This document shows, in pieces, positions 50,142 to 57,986 of a stretch of 64,000 nt of DNA (position 1 is the first letter of the stretch; the number at the start of each line of letters is the position of its first letter). The DNA is from Halovulum dunhuangense (GTDB lineage Bacteria; Pseudomonadota; Alphaproteobacteria; Rhodobacterales; Rhodobacteraceae). The stretch spans positions 1,674,001-1,738,000 of the forward strand of contig NZ_JABFBC010000001.1 of the NCBI RefSeq assembly GCF_013093415.1. The letters run 5' to 3'. The notes beneath the pieces are model-generated. The model did not search any database, was not told the DNA's origin, and saw only the letters and a list, made by a program, of their open reading frames with translations. The translations under genes and the position numbers were made by a program.

Positions 50142-51701
50142 ATGGAACCGCCACACCGCATCGACCTGACCCTGCTGGGGTCACCGGGCCTTTCGATTGA
50201 CGGCAAGCCGCTCTTGCTGCGCGAACGGCGCGCGCTCTGCCTTCTGGCCTGGCTTGGCGAGGTCGCGCGCCCGGTCGCGCGGGACGAAGCCGCCGCCATT
50301 CTCTGGCCCGATTCCGAACCCGAGACCGGGCGGACGCGCCTGCGTCGGCTGATCTACAAGATCAACTCCGCTGCGCAGGCCACCGTGATCGAATCGAACC
50401 GACTGACCCTGCGGTTTCCCCAGGCGGCGGCGCTCGATGTCGACAGCGCGCGGTTTGCTGCGCTGATCGCGGGACGCCAGCACGCAGCGGCGCTGGATCT
50501 CTGGCGTGGGCCCTTCCTGGAGGGACTCGATCTTTACGACAGCGAACCGTTCACCGAATGGCTGTTCTACCGCCGCGAGGCCCTGAACGGGCGCTACGTC
50601 CACGCCCTGGAACGCGAAAGCGAACGGGCGCGCCGGGAAGGTGACGCCCAGTCGGTCCTGACCCTGGCCCGCCGCCTTGTGGATCGCGACCCGCTTGACG
50701 AGGCGGCGCATCGCAGCGTCATCGCGGCCAGTCTTGATCTGGGCGATATTCGCGCGGCCCGGACGCAGTTCGACCTGTTGAGCCAGGTTCTTCGGAACGA
50801 ACTGGGGGTCGCACCGTCCTCCGAGACGCGGTCCCTGTTGGCGCGGCTTTCCGCACAGCCGATCGCGCCGCCGCGAACGCGCTACACGCCGGTCGACGAT
50901 GTGCATATCGCCTGGCAGACGCACGGATCCGGGCCCGTGGATGTCGTGGTCGTCCCCGGCTTCGTGTCCCATCTCGAACGGATGTGGGAGGATGCGCGGG
51001 TCAGGACATGGCTCGACCGCGCCGGCGGCCTGGGGCGGCTGATCCTGTTCGACCGTCGCGGCGTCGGTCTGTCCGACCGGGTTGGGGCGGCGCCCACGAT
51101 CGAGGCCACGGCGGCGGATATCGGCGCGGTGATGGATGCGGCGGGAAGCCGGCGCGCGATCCTGTTCGGCGCGTCCGAGGGCGGCCCGGGCTGCGTCCGC
51201 TTTGCTGTGGATCGGCCCGACCGGGTCGCGGCGCTGATCCTCTGGGGGTCGCTTCCCAAGGGAAGCCGATCGGCCGAATTCCCCCACGCGCTCACTTCGG
51301 AGCAGTATGACACCTGGCTGGGTCGACTGATCGCGCAATGGGGCGGCCCGGCCGAGATCGAGACATTCGCCCCAGGTCTCGCGCGGGATCGCGCGGTCGC
51401 CCAATGGTGGGCGAGCCTGCTTCGGGCCGGATCGAGTCCCGGTGCGATCCGCCGCGTTCTCTTCGCGCTGCGCGATGTCGACGTGCGGCATCTGTTGCCG
51501 CGTGTGGCCGCGCCGACGCTTGTTCTTCACCGCCAGGGCGACCGGGCCGTGCGCCACGAAGCGGGACAGGCAATCGCGAATGCCGTTCCCGGCGCCGAAT
51601 TCCGCCTGCTCGATGGCGACGATCACTGGTTCTGGGCGGGGGATCCCGGCGCCAGCCTGGCCGCGATCGCGGAGGCCGCAGCGCAGGCGTCCCGCCCCTA
51701 G
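50142..51701 (+). CDS. SARP/BTAD-like regulator fused to an alpha/beta hydrolase
   Basis: Predicted 519 aa. Residues 1-90 form an OmpR/SARP-like winged helix (ILWPDSEPETGRTRLRRLIY), 95-235 a BTAD-type TPR domain (FLEGLDLYDSEPFTEWLFYR, ARRLVDRDPLDEAAHRSVIA, LRNELGVAPSSETRSLLARL), and 245-519 an alpha/beta hydrolase with the nucleophile in GASEGG (Ser345) and His495 in GDDHWFW. The hydrolase may act as a sensor or enzyme controlling the DNA-binding part. Start 50142 has AGGGG upstream. It appears to head an operon with the methyltransferase and the Hsp70-like gene. Confidence 0.85.
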   Translation: MEPPHRIDLTLLGSPGLSIDGKPLLLRERRALCLLAWLGEVARPVARDEAAAILWPDSEPETGRTRLRRLIYKINSAAQATVIESNRLTLRFPQAAALDVDSARFAALIAGRQHAAALDLWRGPFLEGLDLYDSEPFTEWLFYRREALNGRYVHALERESERARREGDAQSVLTLARRLVDRDPLDEAAHRSVIAASLDLGDIRAARTQFDLLSQVLRNELGVAPSSETRSLLARLSAQPIAPPRTRYTPVDDVHIAWQTHGSGPVDVVVVPGFVSHLERMWEDARVRTWLDRAGGLGRLILFDRRGVGLSDRVGAAPTIEATAADIGAVMDAAGSRRAILFGASEGGPGCVRFAVDRPDRVAALILWGSLPKGSRSAEFPHALTSEQYDTWLGRLIAQWGGPAEIETFAPGLARDRAVAQWWASLLRAGSSPGAIRRVLFALRDVDVRHLLPRVAAPTLVLHRQGDRAVRHEAGQAIANAVPGAEFRLLDGDDHWFWAGDPGASLAAIAEAAAQASRP

Positions 51702-51730
51702 GTCCTGACCGGGTTTCGGCGCCCGCGCAG

Positions 51731-51754
51731 CAGGGGACGGAGAGGGGACGCGCG
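51731..51754. repeat. Direct repeats of AGGGGACG before the methyltransferase
   Basis: CAGGGGACG at 51731-51739 and AGGGGACG at 51743-51750, 11-12 bases apart. The 12-mer AGGGGACGCGCG at 51743-51754 is identical to 50130-50141. The spacing is like SARP direct-repeat sites; the second copy is also the ribosome site of a 24-aa leader ORF. Confidence 0.5.
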
Positions 51755-51755
51755 G

Positions 51756-51830
51756 ATGAGAACATGCGCCTGTTGCCCGGCCGACGATGCGCGCGCCCGG
51801 GCTGTCCGTGGAATGGGAAGATACGAATGA
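51756..51830 (+). CDS. 24-aa Cys-rich leader ORF
   Basis: Starts MRTCACCPADD and ends with RYE. It has the same ribosome-site 12-mer as the regulator gene upstream, and its stop overlaps the methyltransferase start (ATGA). It may be a leader peptide coupling or attenuating translation of the methyltransferase, or a chance frame. Confidence 0.4.
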   Translation: MRTCACCPADDARARAVRGMGRYE

Positions 51831-52612
51831 CAGTGCCCTCATCCCTGTTCGACCAGTACGAGCGTCAGGCCAGGTGGCGCCCGGTTGCGGCGACCGTCCA
51901 GCAACTCGGCCCACTTGAAGGAAAGAAGGTGGCCGACCTCGGATGCGGGTCGGGCCATGTCGCGCGGATGTTCGCGGCGAGGGGCGCGCAGGTGACAGGG
52001 ATCGACCGCGATGCCGAGCTGGTCGCGCTTGCGGCGCGAAAGGCGCCCGGAGTGCATTGGGTGAACGCCGATCTGTCGGATCCAGGCACCTGGGGCCGCT
52101 CGGGTTTCGACATCATCTGGTCTTCCTTCACCATCGCCTATGCTCCGGACCCGACGACCTGGCTGAAACGCTGGCACGCGGCCCTTGCACCCGGAGGCCG
52201 GCTCATCCTCATGGACGTGGGCGGACTGCTGGACCATGAGCCGATCGGCGAGGCGGATCGCGAAACGATCGGCCATTTCTGCCGGGAAGCTGCCCAAGCC
52301 GGCCTTTATCACTTTGATGCGGCAGAGCGACTGGTCGACTGGCTGGAGGCGTCAGGCTTCGATGTTCTCGGCGAAACCGATCTGCATGACGAAGAACTGA
52401 CATTCACGGGCCCCGCGCCCCCGGATGTTCTGGCGGCATGGGCCGCGCGCCTTGCGCGGATGCCACGCCTTCGCGCCGCCGCTTCCCCGGGGTTCACGGA
52501 TCGGTTCCTTGCGTCGTTGACGCACCCTGATCACCGCAGTCACAGCAGGGTGAGGGCAGCCATTGGCCGTCGTGGCCGAGACGCAGGCCGCTGGGCGGCC
52601 AGGGGTGCATGA
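51827..52612 (+). CDS. Class I SAM-dependent methyltransferase
   Basis: Predicted 261 aa. Motif I VADLGCGSGHVARMFA, acidic GIDRDAELVAL, motif IV-like FDIIWSSFTIAYAPDP and GGRLILMDVGG. UbiE/trans-aconitate-type fold. ATG 51827 overlaps the leader ORF stop; its own stop overlaps the Hsp70-like gene start (ATGA). Substrate unknown. Confidence 0.85.
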   Translation: MTVPSSLFDQYERQARWRPVAATVQQLGPLEGKKVADLGCGSGHVARMFAARGAQVTGIDRDAELVALAARKAPGVHWVNADLSDPGTWGRSGFDIIWSSFTIAYAPDPTTWLKRWHAALAPGGRLILMDVGGLLDHEPIGEADRETIGHFCREAAQAGLYHFDAAERLVDWLEASGFDVLGETDLHDEELTFTGPAPPDVLAAWAARLARMPRLRAAASPGFTDRFLASLTHPDHRSHSRVRAAIGRRGRDAGRWAARGA

Positions 52613-54063
52613 AATCCCCTGGCCCACGCCCCGAGCCATCGCCGTGGAACGAGGGGTCGCTGTCCGGACGCGGGCGCGATATGTGCCTGTCCCGTGGTCG
52701 CAGGTCCGACCTGGAACAACATCACGATACGAAGTGGATTATTCCGTTGTCAGATATTCGCAGCATCGGGGTTGATTTCGGGACGACCAACACCGTCGTC
52801 GCCGTCATGAATGACGCAGGCGACCCGCATACCGTTTCGTTTCGGCATGGCAGCGAGGCGTCATCGACCTTGCGCACGGTCCTCGGCTTTCAGGATGAGC
52901 CCGACAGACCTGTCCGGGGGATTGTCGAAGCCGGAACAGCGGCGATTTCGATGTACCTGGAGGCCCCGGACGACACGAGGTTCCTGCAATCCATCAAGTC
53001 GCACGCGGCAAGCCGCCTATTTGCCGGGACGCGGATACATGGCGTTCACCATGACCTCGAGGATCTTCTCGAAACATTTCTGCGCCGCGCGTGGCAATAC
53101 GCAGATCTTCCGGCGCCCGGCGGATTCAGGTTTGTTGTCGGACGCCCGGTGCGCTTTGCCGGCAGCAACGCCGATGAGACCCTCGCCATGGAACGGTACA
53201 AGGCCGCCTTCACGAGGCTTGGCGCGCGGGACATCCTCTTTGTCCATGAACCTGTCGCGGCAGCATTCTTTTTTGCCAGGCGCCTGACATCCCCTGCGAC
53301 GGTGCTGGTGGCAGACTTCGGCGGCGGCACCACGGACTATTCGGTCATGCGGTTCGAGTTTCGAAAAGGACGTCTTGTCGCCCGACCGCTTGCAAAAGGT
53401 GGTGTCGGGATCGCTGGCGATCGCTTCGATCTGAGGATCCTCGAGAACGTTGTCTTGCCCGAGTTGGGCAGTGGCAGCGTCTACTCCAGCATGGGGCGGT
53501 CGTTTACGATACCCAGGTCCCTGTATGCCGGCCTGGCACGGTGGGAAACAATGGCGAACTTCCGATACTCCCGGGAATTTCGTGAGTTGAAGAAGATCCG
53601 CCGGCTGGCGCAGGAGCCATGGAAATTGGATCAACTGATCGACATGGCCGGGAACGATGACGGCTACGGTCTCTACAAGGCGGTTGCCGACCTGAAGGCC
53701 GGGTTGTCATGCGCGCCATCCGCGATCCTGGAATACGCCGACCTTTCATTTCCTGACGGTGGGCGGGTCAAGCGCGGCGACTTCGAGCGCTGGATCGCCG
53801 ACGACATATCAAGGATGGACGCGGCACTCGTTCAGACGTTGTCCGAATGCGATATCGCCCCCCACGAGATCGACCGCGTCTTCCTTACCGGCGGGACCTC
53901 GTTCGTTCCGGCCGTTCGCGGGATATTCGAGAAAAGGTTTGATACTGGCATCATCCAGACCGGCGACGAGCTTCATTCGATCTCGAACGGGCTGGCGATG
54001 ATAGGGGATCGAGAAGACTCCGAAGACTGGGCCGTGGAAAGCTTCACGGCTACGCGGGCTTGA
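52609..54063 (+). CDS. Hsp70-family (YegD-like) ATPase
   Basis: Predicted 484 aa from the coupled ATG. The actin-like ATPase motifs are phosphate-1 IGVDFGTTNTVV, phosphate-2 LVADFGGGTTDYSV and adenosine LTGGTSFVPAV. The C terminus ends shortly after the ATPase domain, with no peptide-binding domain, as in YegD. Residues 1-50 are a basic extension not expected in the family; a TTG at 52747 just before the first strand would remove it. The ATGA overlap with the methyltransferase supports the long form. Role unknown, perhaps a chaperone-like switch. Confidence 0.8.
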   Translation: MKSPGPRPEPSPWNEGSLSGRGRDMCLSRGRRSDLEQHHDTKWIIPLSDIRSIGVDFGTTNTVVAVMNDAGDPHTVSFRHGSEASSTLRTVLGFQDEPDRPVRGIVEAGTAAISMYLEAPDDTRFLQSIKSHAASRLFAGTRIHGVHHDLEDLLETFLRRAWQYADLPAPGGFRFVVGRPVRFAGSNADETLAMERYKAAFTRLGARDILFVHEPVAAAFFFARRLTSPATVLVADFGGGTTDYSVMRFEFRKGRLVARPLAKGGVGIAGDRFDLRILENVVLPELGSGSVYSSMGRSFTIPRSLYAGLARWETMANFRYSREFRELKKIRRLAQEPWKLDQLIDMAGNDDGYGLYKAVADLKAGLSCAPSAILEYADLSFPDGGRVKRGDFERWIADDISRMDAALVQTLSECDIAPHEIDRVFLTGGTSFVPAVRGIFEKRFDTGIIQTGDELHSISNGLAMIGDREDSEDWAVESFTATRA

Positions 54064-54068
54064 TCGAC

Positions 54069-54434
54069 CTAATCCAGCCTGTCGAAGCTCCATGTCACGA
54101 AGTCCACCCGCCAGGAGGGCTTCAGCACCCACAGATGGTGACCGTACACCGGGTCCATTCCGTCGATATCGGTGCGAAAGCGCGCACGCTTGATTGCCAT
54201 GGAATTCGCCACCTCCAGCGACACCTCCGAAAGGGTGATGGACCGGATATGTCCAGTCGGGCCGTGCAGATATGCCCTGACCTTCGCAAGTCCGACAACA
54301 GGCTCGCCGATCGGCGGCTGCATCGTGATGTCGGCTGTCATCATCGCGCAAAGCGTGTCGAGATCACCATGTATCTCGGCCTCGATCCAGCGAGACTGTA
54401 GTTCCAGAATTGCTTGTTCGTCCGCGCGTGTCAT
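54069..54434 (-). CDS. NTF2-like/SnoaL-like protein
   Basis: Predicted 121 aa cone-shaped fold: EQAILELQSRWIEAEIHGDL, MQPPIGEPVVGLAKVRAYLH and HHLWVLKPSWRVDFVTWSFD match SnoaL-type proteins. Could be an isomerase, cyclase or ligand binder. ATG 54464 is an alternative upstream start, but 54434 has the better ribosome site. Convergent with the Hsp70-like gene, 5 bp apart. Confidence 0.75.
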   Translation of the reverse strand: MTRADEQAILELQSRWIEAEIHGDLDTLCAMMTADITMQPPIGEPVVGLAKVRAYLHGPTGHIRSITLSEVSLEVANSMAIKRARFRTDIDGMDPVYGHHLWVLKPSWRVDFVTWSFDRLD

Positions 54435-54464
54435 CGGTTCCGACCTGGTAGCGTGATGGTCCAT

Positions 54465-54949
54465 TGTCCCGGCCCAACCGCAACGACCGGCTGGTGGTGG
54501 TTCCCGGCAGGCGCTGGAAATTCCGGGCTGGGGCAGAATGGGTTGGTCTGCGTGTTAAATGAAGACCCCCGGACGGAAACCTTCCGGCGGGCGGTCTGCG
54601 AAAAGTCCCGGGTCCGGTCACAGGCTGCATTCACCCGCTATCCGTTCGACTACCGTGTATAACCCATCGCGCCATTCGCTCAACTGTAGCAGCGACGCGT
54701 TCGACACCGGCATCGGCTTTCACGCCATTTCGCCGACCCAGCGCTTGCAGCGACAGATGCGACCCGCCGGCACCCCTGGCCGCGAGGGGACGGACCCGAG
54801 ACACTCTCCGTCAGGAAAATTCGGCCATGGGCGTGGGGGTGTTGCAAGACATGGACCAGCCTGTCGCGACAGGGGATGGCCGGCGTGCCCTTCGAGGCGT
54901 TGGCAGGCGCGGCGAAGACGCCTTCCGCGGTGATGGGCAGTCGATCCGG
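54465..54949. other. 485-bp region without a convincing gene
   Basis: Several overlapping frames on both strands, none with a ribosome site or recognisable motif. No tRNA, strong terminator or repeat seen. Confidence 0.5.
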
Positions 54950-55369
54950 TCATCCCGTCGCCCCGGTTCGGTTCCGGCCATGACCGACGCGAAGCGAGAC
55001 GAGTTCCGCCGCGATCCCGCCGCCATGGATCAGGAAGCTCAGCGGGACCGCCGGGGCGATGGGACTGGCCATGATCGGCCCCCAAAGCATCGCCAGCGCC
55101 GAAAGAGGCACGCAATGGGCGGCGATGGCGAGCAGGCTGAAGCGCCGGGGCGCCGGGCCGTGCGCGCCCATCCACATCGCGACGGCGACAAGACCCATCA
55201 GCGGATACGCCTGCGCCAGCCCCGCAACGGCCATCGGGTTTTCCGCAAGCCCGCCATAGGGACCCGAACCCGAGTAAAGGCCGACATACGCCCCGATGGT
55301 CAGCAAGGGTGTCAGCGTCATCAGAAAGCCCGCGTGCCAACGCAGGATGCGGCGTCCATCGATACTCAA
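54950..55369 (-). CDS. Small four-helix membrane protein, TTG start
   Basis: Predicted 139 aa with four hydrophobic segments (FLMTLTPLLTIGAYVGLY, AYPLMGLVAVAMWMGA, FSLLAIAAHCVPLSALAMLW, PLSFLIHGGGIAAELVSL). No ATG fits; TTG 55369 overlaps the upstream hydrolase stop as TTGA and is preceded by GGGGGA at six bases. Function unknown; part of the same coupled operon as the hydrolase. Confidence 0.7.
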   Translation of the reverse strand: MSIDGRRILRWHAGFLMTLTPLLTIGAYVGLYSGSGPYGGLAENPMAVAGLAQAYPLMGLVAVAMWMGAHGPAPRRFSLLAIAAHCVPLSALAMLWGPIMASPIAPAVPLSFLIHGGGIAAELVSLRVGHGRNRTGATG

Positions 55370-56259
55370 TTCGCGTCCCCCGTACCGGATTCGGTCCGGG
55401 GGCGCGTCGCCGTCGCCCCGGCGCGGCGAAGGTGCGCTTTGACAAGCGAGGCGAAGCGGGCGGGCTTTTGCTCGGGCAGCAGGTGGCCTGCATCGGGCAC
55501 GACGATATGGTCCGCGCCGGGAACGAGGCGTGCGGCCGCGTCCGAGACGATGGCGTAGCAGGCGCGGGTGCGCGCGCCGCGGGCCACCGTCACCGGGCAC
55601 CCGATACGCCCCAGGTCCTGTGGGCCCAGGGGGATCGGCGGCGTCTGCGCGAAGATCGCCCCGAGCGTCTGCACGGTGTCGCGGTGGATTGCACGGATCT
55701 CGTCTGGCTGGGCATCGCAATATCCGGAAGCCTGCGCGGCGGCGTCGATGGCCAGCCGCAAGGCGCCCTCCGGGTCGCCGCGCGCAAACGCCTCTTCGAC
55801 CGGAGCGAAGGCCGCCCGCATGTCGTCCAAAACGGCATCGCGGGCGGCCGCGTCCTCGACGAAGGTCGGGAAGCCGGGCTCGTAGAGGAACAGGCTGCGG
55901 ACGAGGTCGGGGCGGTCGATGGCGACTGCGATCGCCGCGTGCGCCGAGTAGGACCAGGCGACAAGATGCACCGGGCCGCGCCCAAGCGACCGGATAAGGT
56001 CGATCAGGTCGTCGCGCTGACCCGCGGTGCCGAAGGGCCGGGAAGGCCGTGCATCGGCCGCGAGGGCAGGCAGCGTCACGGTGATCGCCTCGACCATGTG
56101 GGACAGCTTGCTGGCGACCGGGCAAAGGCTGCGCAGGTCGCCAAGGACGCCGTGCGTCAGCAGGACCGGCTGGCCGCTTCCGTGACTGCGGAAGGGAACA
56201 GCTGCGCCCTCGATTTCGAACACGGGCCGTTCGGTCGGGATGGAAAGGTCGGTCGTCAT
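55366..56259 (-). CDS. Alpha/beta hydrolase with altered nucleophile elbow
   Basis: Predicted 297 aa. LLTHGVLGDLRSL oxyanion region, nucleophile at Ser103 within VAWSYSAHA where the canonical GxSxG is A-W-S-Y-S, and His in PDAGHLLPEQKP. The fold is clear, but lack of both elbow glycines suggests altered chemistry (for example dioxygenase-like or dehalogenase variants). ATG 56259 overlaps the upstream gene stop (ATGA). Confidence 0.8.
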   Translation of the reverse strand: MTTDLSIPTERPVFEIEGAAVPFRSHGSGQPVLLTHGVLGDLRSLCPVASKLSHMVEAITVTLPALAADARPSRPFGTAGQRDDLIDLIRSLGRGPVHLVAWSYSAHAAIAVAIDRPDLVRSLFLYEPGFPTFVEDAAARDAVLDDMRAAFAPVEEAFARGDPEGALRLAIDAAAQASGYCDAQPDEIRAIHRDTVQTLGAIFAQTPPIPLGPQDLGRIGCPVTVARGARTRACYAIVSDAAARLVPGADHIVVPDAGHLLPEQKPARFASLVKAHLRRAGATATRPRTESGTGDAN

Positions 56260-56810
56260 CTCGGTCCCCCTTCGGGATGCGCGGAAGTCCAGGCTCGGGC
56301 ATGGATCGGGCCGGCCATGTCGCGTTCCAGCCAGACCATCCGGTCCAGATACCAGAGCTTGCACAGCATGCCAGTGGCGTAGCCGAAGGCCGTGGGCCAG
56401 GGCTCGAGGGCGATCACGCCGTAAAGCAGCACGGCATGGCCAAGCGCCGCGCCCGCCACCAGGATGCGCGGCACGCTGCGGTGCCAGGGCGGCACCTGGT
56501 CCCGCGACATGCGGAGCCAGAGACGCTCGCCCATGGTCGATTTCGAGCCCCAGTTCTCGGTCGAGCGGGGGGCCGATGTCATCCGCGGGTTGATCCGGAT
56601 GAAGAAGACCGCGGCCGCCAGGGCGGCGATCCACCACGGCCCGATCCAGACCCGGGACCAGCCGGCGAGGGTGAGCAGCGGCAGACCGAACAGGATGCGG
56701 GTCCATACGCTGACGGGATGGGCGTGGCGCGCCCAGGTCTCGGCATCGGCGCCGGATATCATCGGAAAGAGCCGGCGAAGACGTGAGCGGGCTGTCATCC
56801 GGCGGGTCAT
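56256..56810 (-). CDS. DUF6653-like membrane protein
   Basis: Predicted 184 aa. The core HPVSVWTRILFGLPLLTLAG, SRVWIGPWW, INPRMTSAP and STENWGSKSTMGERLWL is like DUF6653 proteins. Three or four membrane helices. Its start overlaps the stop of the shortened SDR gene and its stop overlaps the hydrolase start. Function unknown. Confidence 0.7.
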   Translation of the reverse strand: MTRRMTARSRLRRLFPMISGADAETWARHAHPVSVWTRILFGLPLLTLAGWSRVWIGPWWIAALAAAVFFIRINPRMTSAPRSTENWGSKSTMGERLWLRMSRDQVPPWHRSVPRILVAGAALGHAVLLYGVIALEPWPTAFGYATGMLCKLWYLDRMVWLERDMAGPIHARAWTSAHPEGGPR

Positions 56811-57238
56811 CGGGCCACCTGCGGCCACGCGGCGGTGCGTCCGAGAAGGCCGCCGTCCAGGGGTCGGCCCGTGCCGACCATGTGGTGCACGTCCTTGCAG
56901 GCCAGCAGCACCGCGGCCTTCCACGCCGGATCGGCCGTCGTTGGGCGAATGCCGGCATGCCCCGCGCGCCCGGCAATGTTGACGATGGTCCCCCCGCTCG
57001 ACCGCATGGCGCGAACCGGCACCGGGCAGCCCAGGGCGACGCCGTCGTCCGGCAGCCGCGGGAACATCGCCAGCGGCGATGCGCTTTCCCCGGTCCGGGC
57101 GGCGGCACTTCCGGCTGCCACTGGGTCGAGGTCGGTGCCGCGGGGCCTCGCCGCTTCGGCGGCGCAGGCCTTGGCGATGGCTGGGCCGATCCCGCGTCCC
57201 GCGCCCGTCGCAAGGGCGATCTTTTCATCCGCTCGCAT
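56807..57238 (-). pseudogene. Strongly shortened SDR, probably non-functional
   Basis: 143 aa where SDRs have about 250. The nucleotide motif TGAGRGIG and the later GGTIVNIAGRAGHAG block and TGRPLDGGL end remain, but the NNAG region and the catalytic Tyr-x-x-x-Lys are missing, consistent with two in-frame deletions. A good ribosome site (AAAGGA) and coupling to the next gene persist, so it may survive only to carry translation into the operon. Confidence 0.65.
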
Positions 57239-57260
57239 GCCGCATCCTTTCATCATCGGA

Positions 57261-57884
57261 TCATCCGGCAATTGCCCAGAACCCGGCAGCCGCCAGGATG
57301 ACGGCGACAAGGGCAGCCCCGACCCGCATGAAGGGGCCGCTGCCGGGCCGGGCGCCGATGCGATCCAGCACCAGCGCGACACCGCTGAACCAGGCGAAGT
57401 GCAGCACGCAGACGAGCGCCCCAAAGGCGATCCGGTCGGCCATGCCCGCCTGCGCGGCGCCGCTTGCCCCGAAGACGGCTGCGAAGAACAGCGGCGTCTT
57501 CGGGTTCAGGACCGAGGCCAGCGCCCCGTCGCGGAAAGCGGCGCGTGATCTGGCTGGCAGGGCTGAACGCCCGTCGCCATGCGACCCCGCGATGGCTGCG
57601 GAAAGGAACCGCCAGGCGAACCACCAGAGCACGACAGAGCCAAGAACCCGGAACACGGCCTCGGCTCCGGGGACCAGATCCGTGACGACGCCCATGCCGG
57701 TAGCCGCGCCCAGGATGTAGGCGCTCGCCCCCACCGTGCTTCCCGCGGCGGCGGCGACGCCGGCGCGTCGACCGCCCCCCACGGCGTTGCGCGCGACGGC
57801 GGCGAAATCGAGCCCGGGCATCATCAGCACGGGAAGCACCAGGGCGAGTGTCGCCGGGGCGTGCAGGGTCCAGAATGCGTTCAT
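57261..57884 (-). CDS. LysE-family exporter
   Basis: Predicted 207 aa membrane protein: VLPVLMMPGLDFAAVARNAV at the start and GALASVLNPKTPLFFAAVFG in the middle. The motif is PGLDF like the exporter at 44545. Follows the nitronate monooxygenase by 102 bp and precedes the shortened SDR gene by 22 bp. Confidence 0.88.
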   Translation of the reverse strand: MNAFWTLHAPATLALVLPVLMMPGLDFAAVARNAVGGGRRAGVAAAAGSTVGASAYILGAATGMGVVTDLVPGAEAVFRVLGSVVLWWFAWRFLSAAIAGSHGDGRSALPARSRAAFRDGALASVLNPKTPLFFAAVFGASGAAQAGMADRIAFGALVCVLHFAWFSGVALVLDRIGARPGSGPFMRVGAALVAVILAAAGFWAIAG

Positions 57885-57986
57885 GACTGTTTTCTTTCCT
57901 GGGCTTGCCTGGTGCCCAGGGCACCTTGGTGGACGCGATCGGCGCGACTTGGTTCAGCCCCTCGATCCCGGATCTGGTGTCGATGT

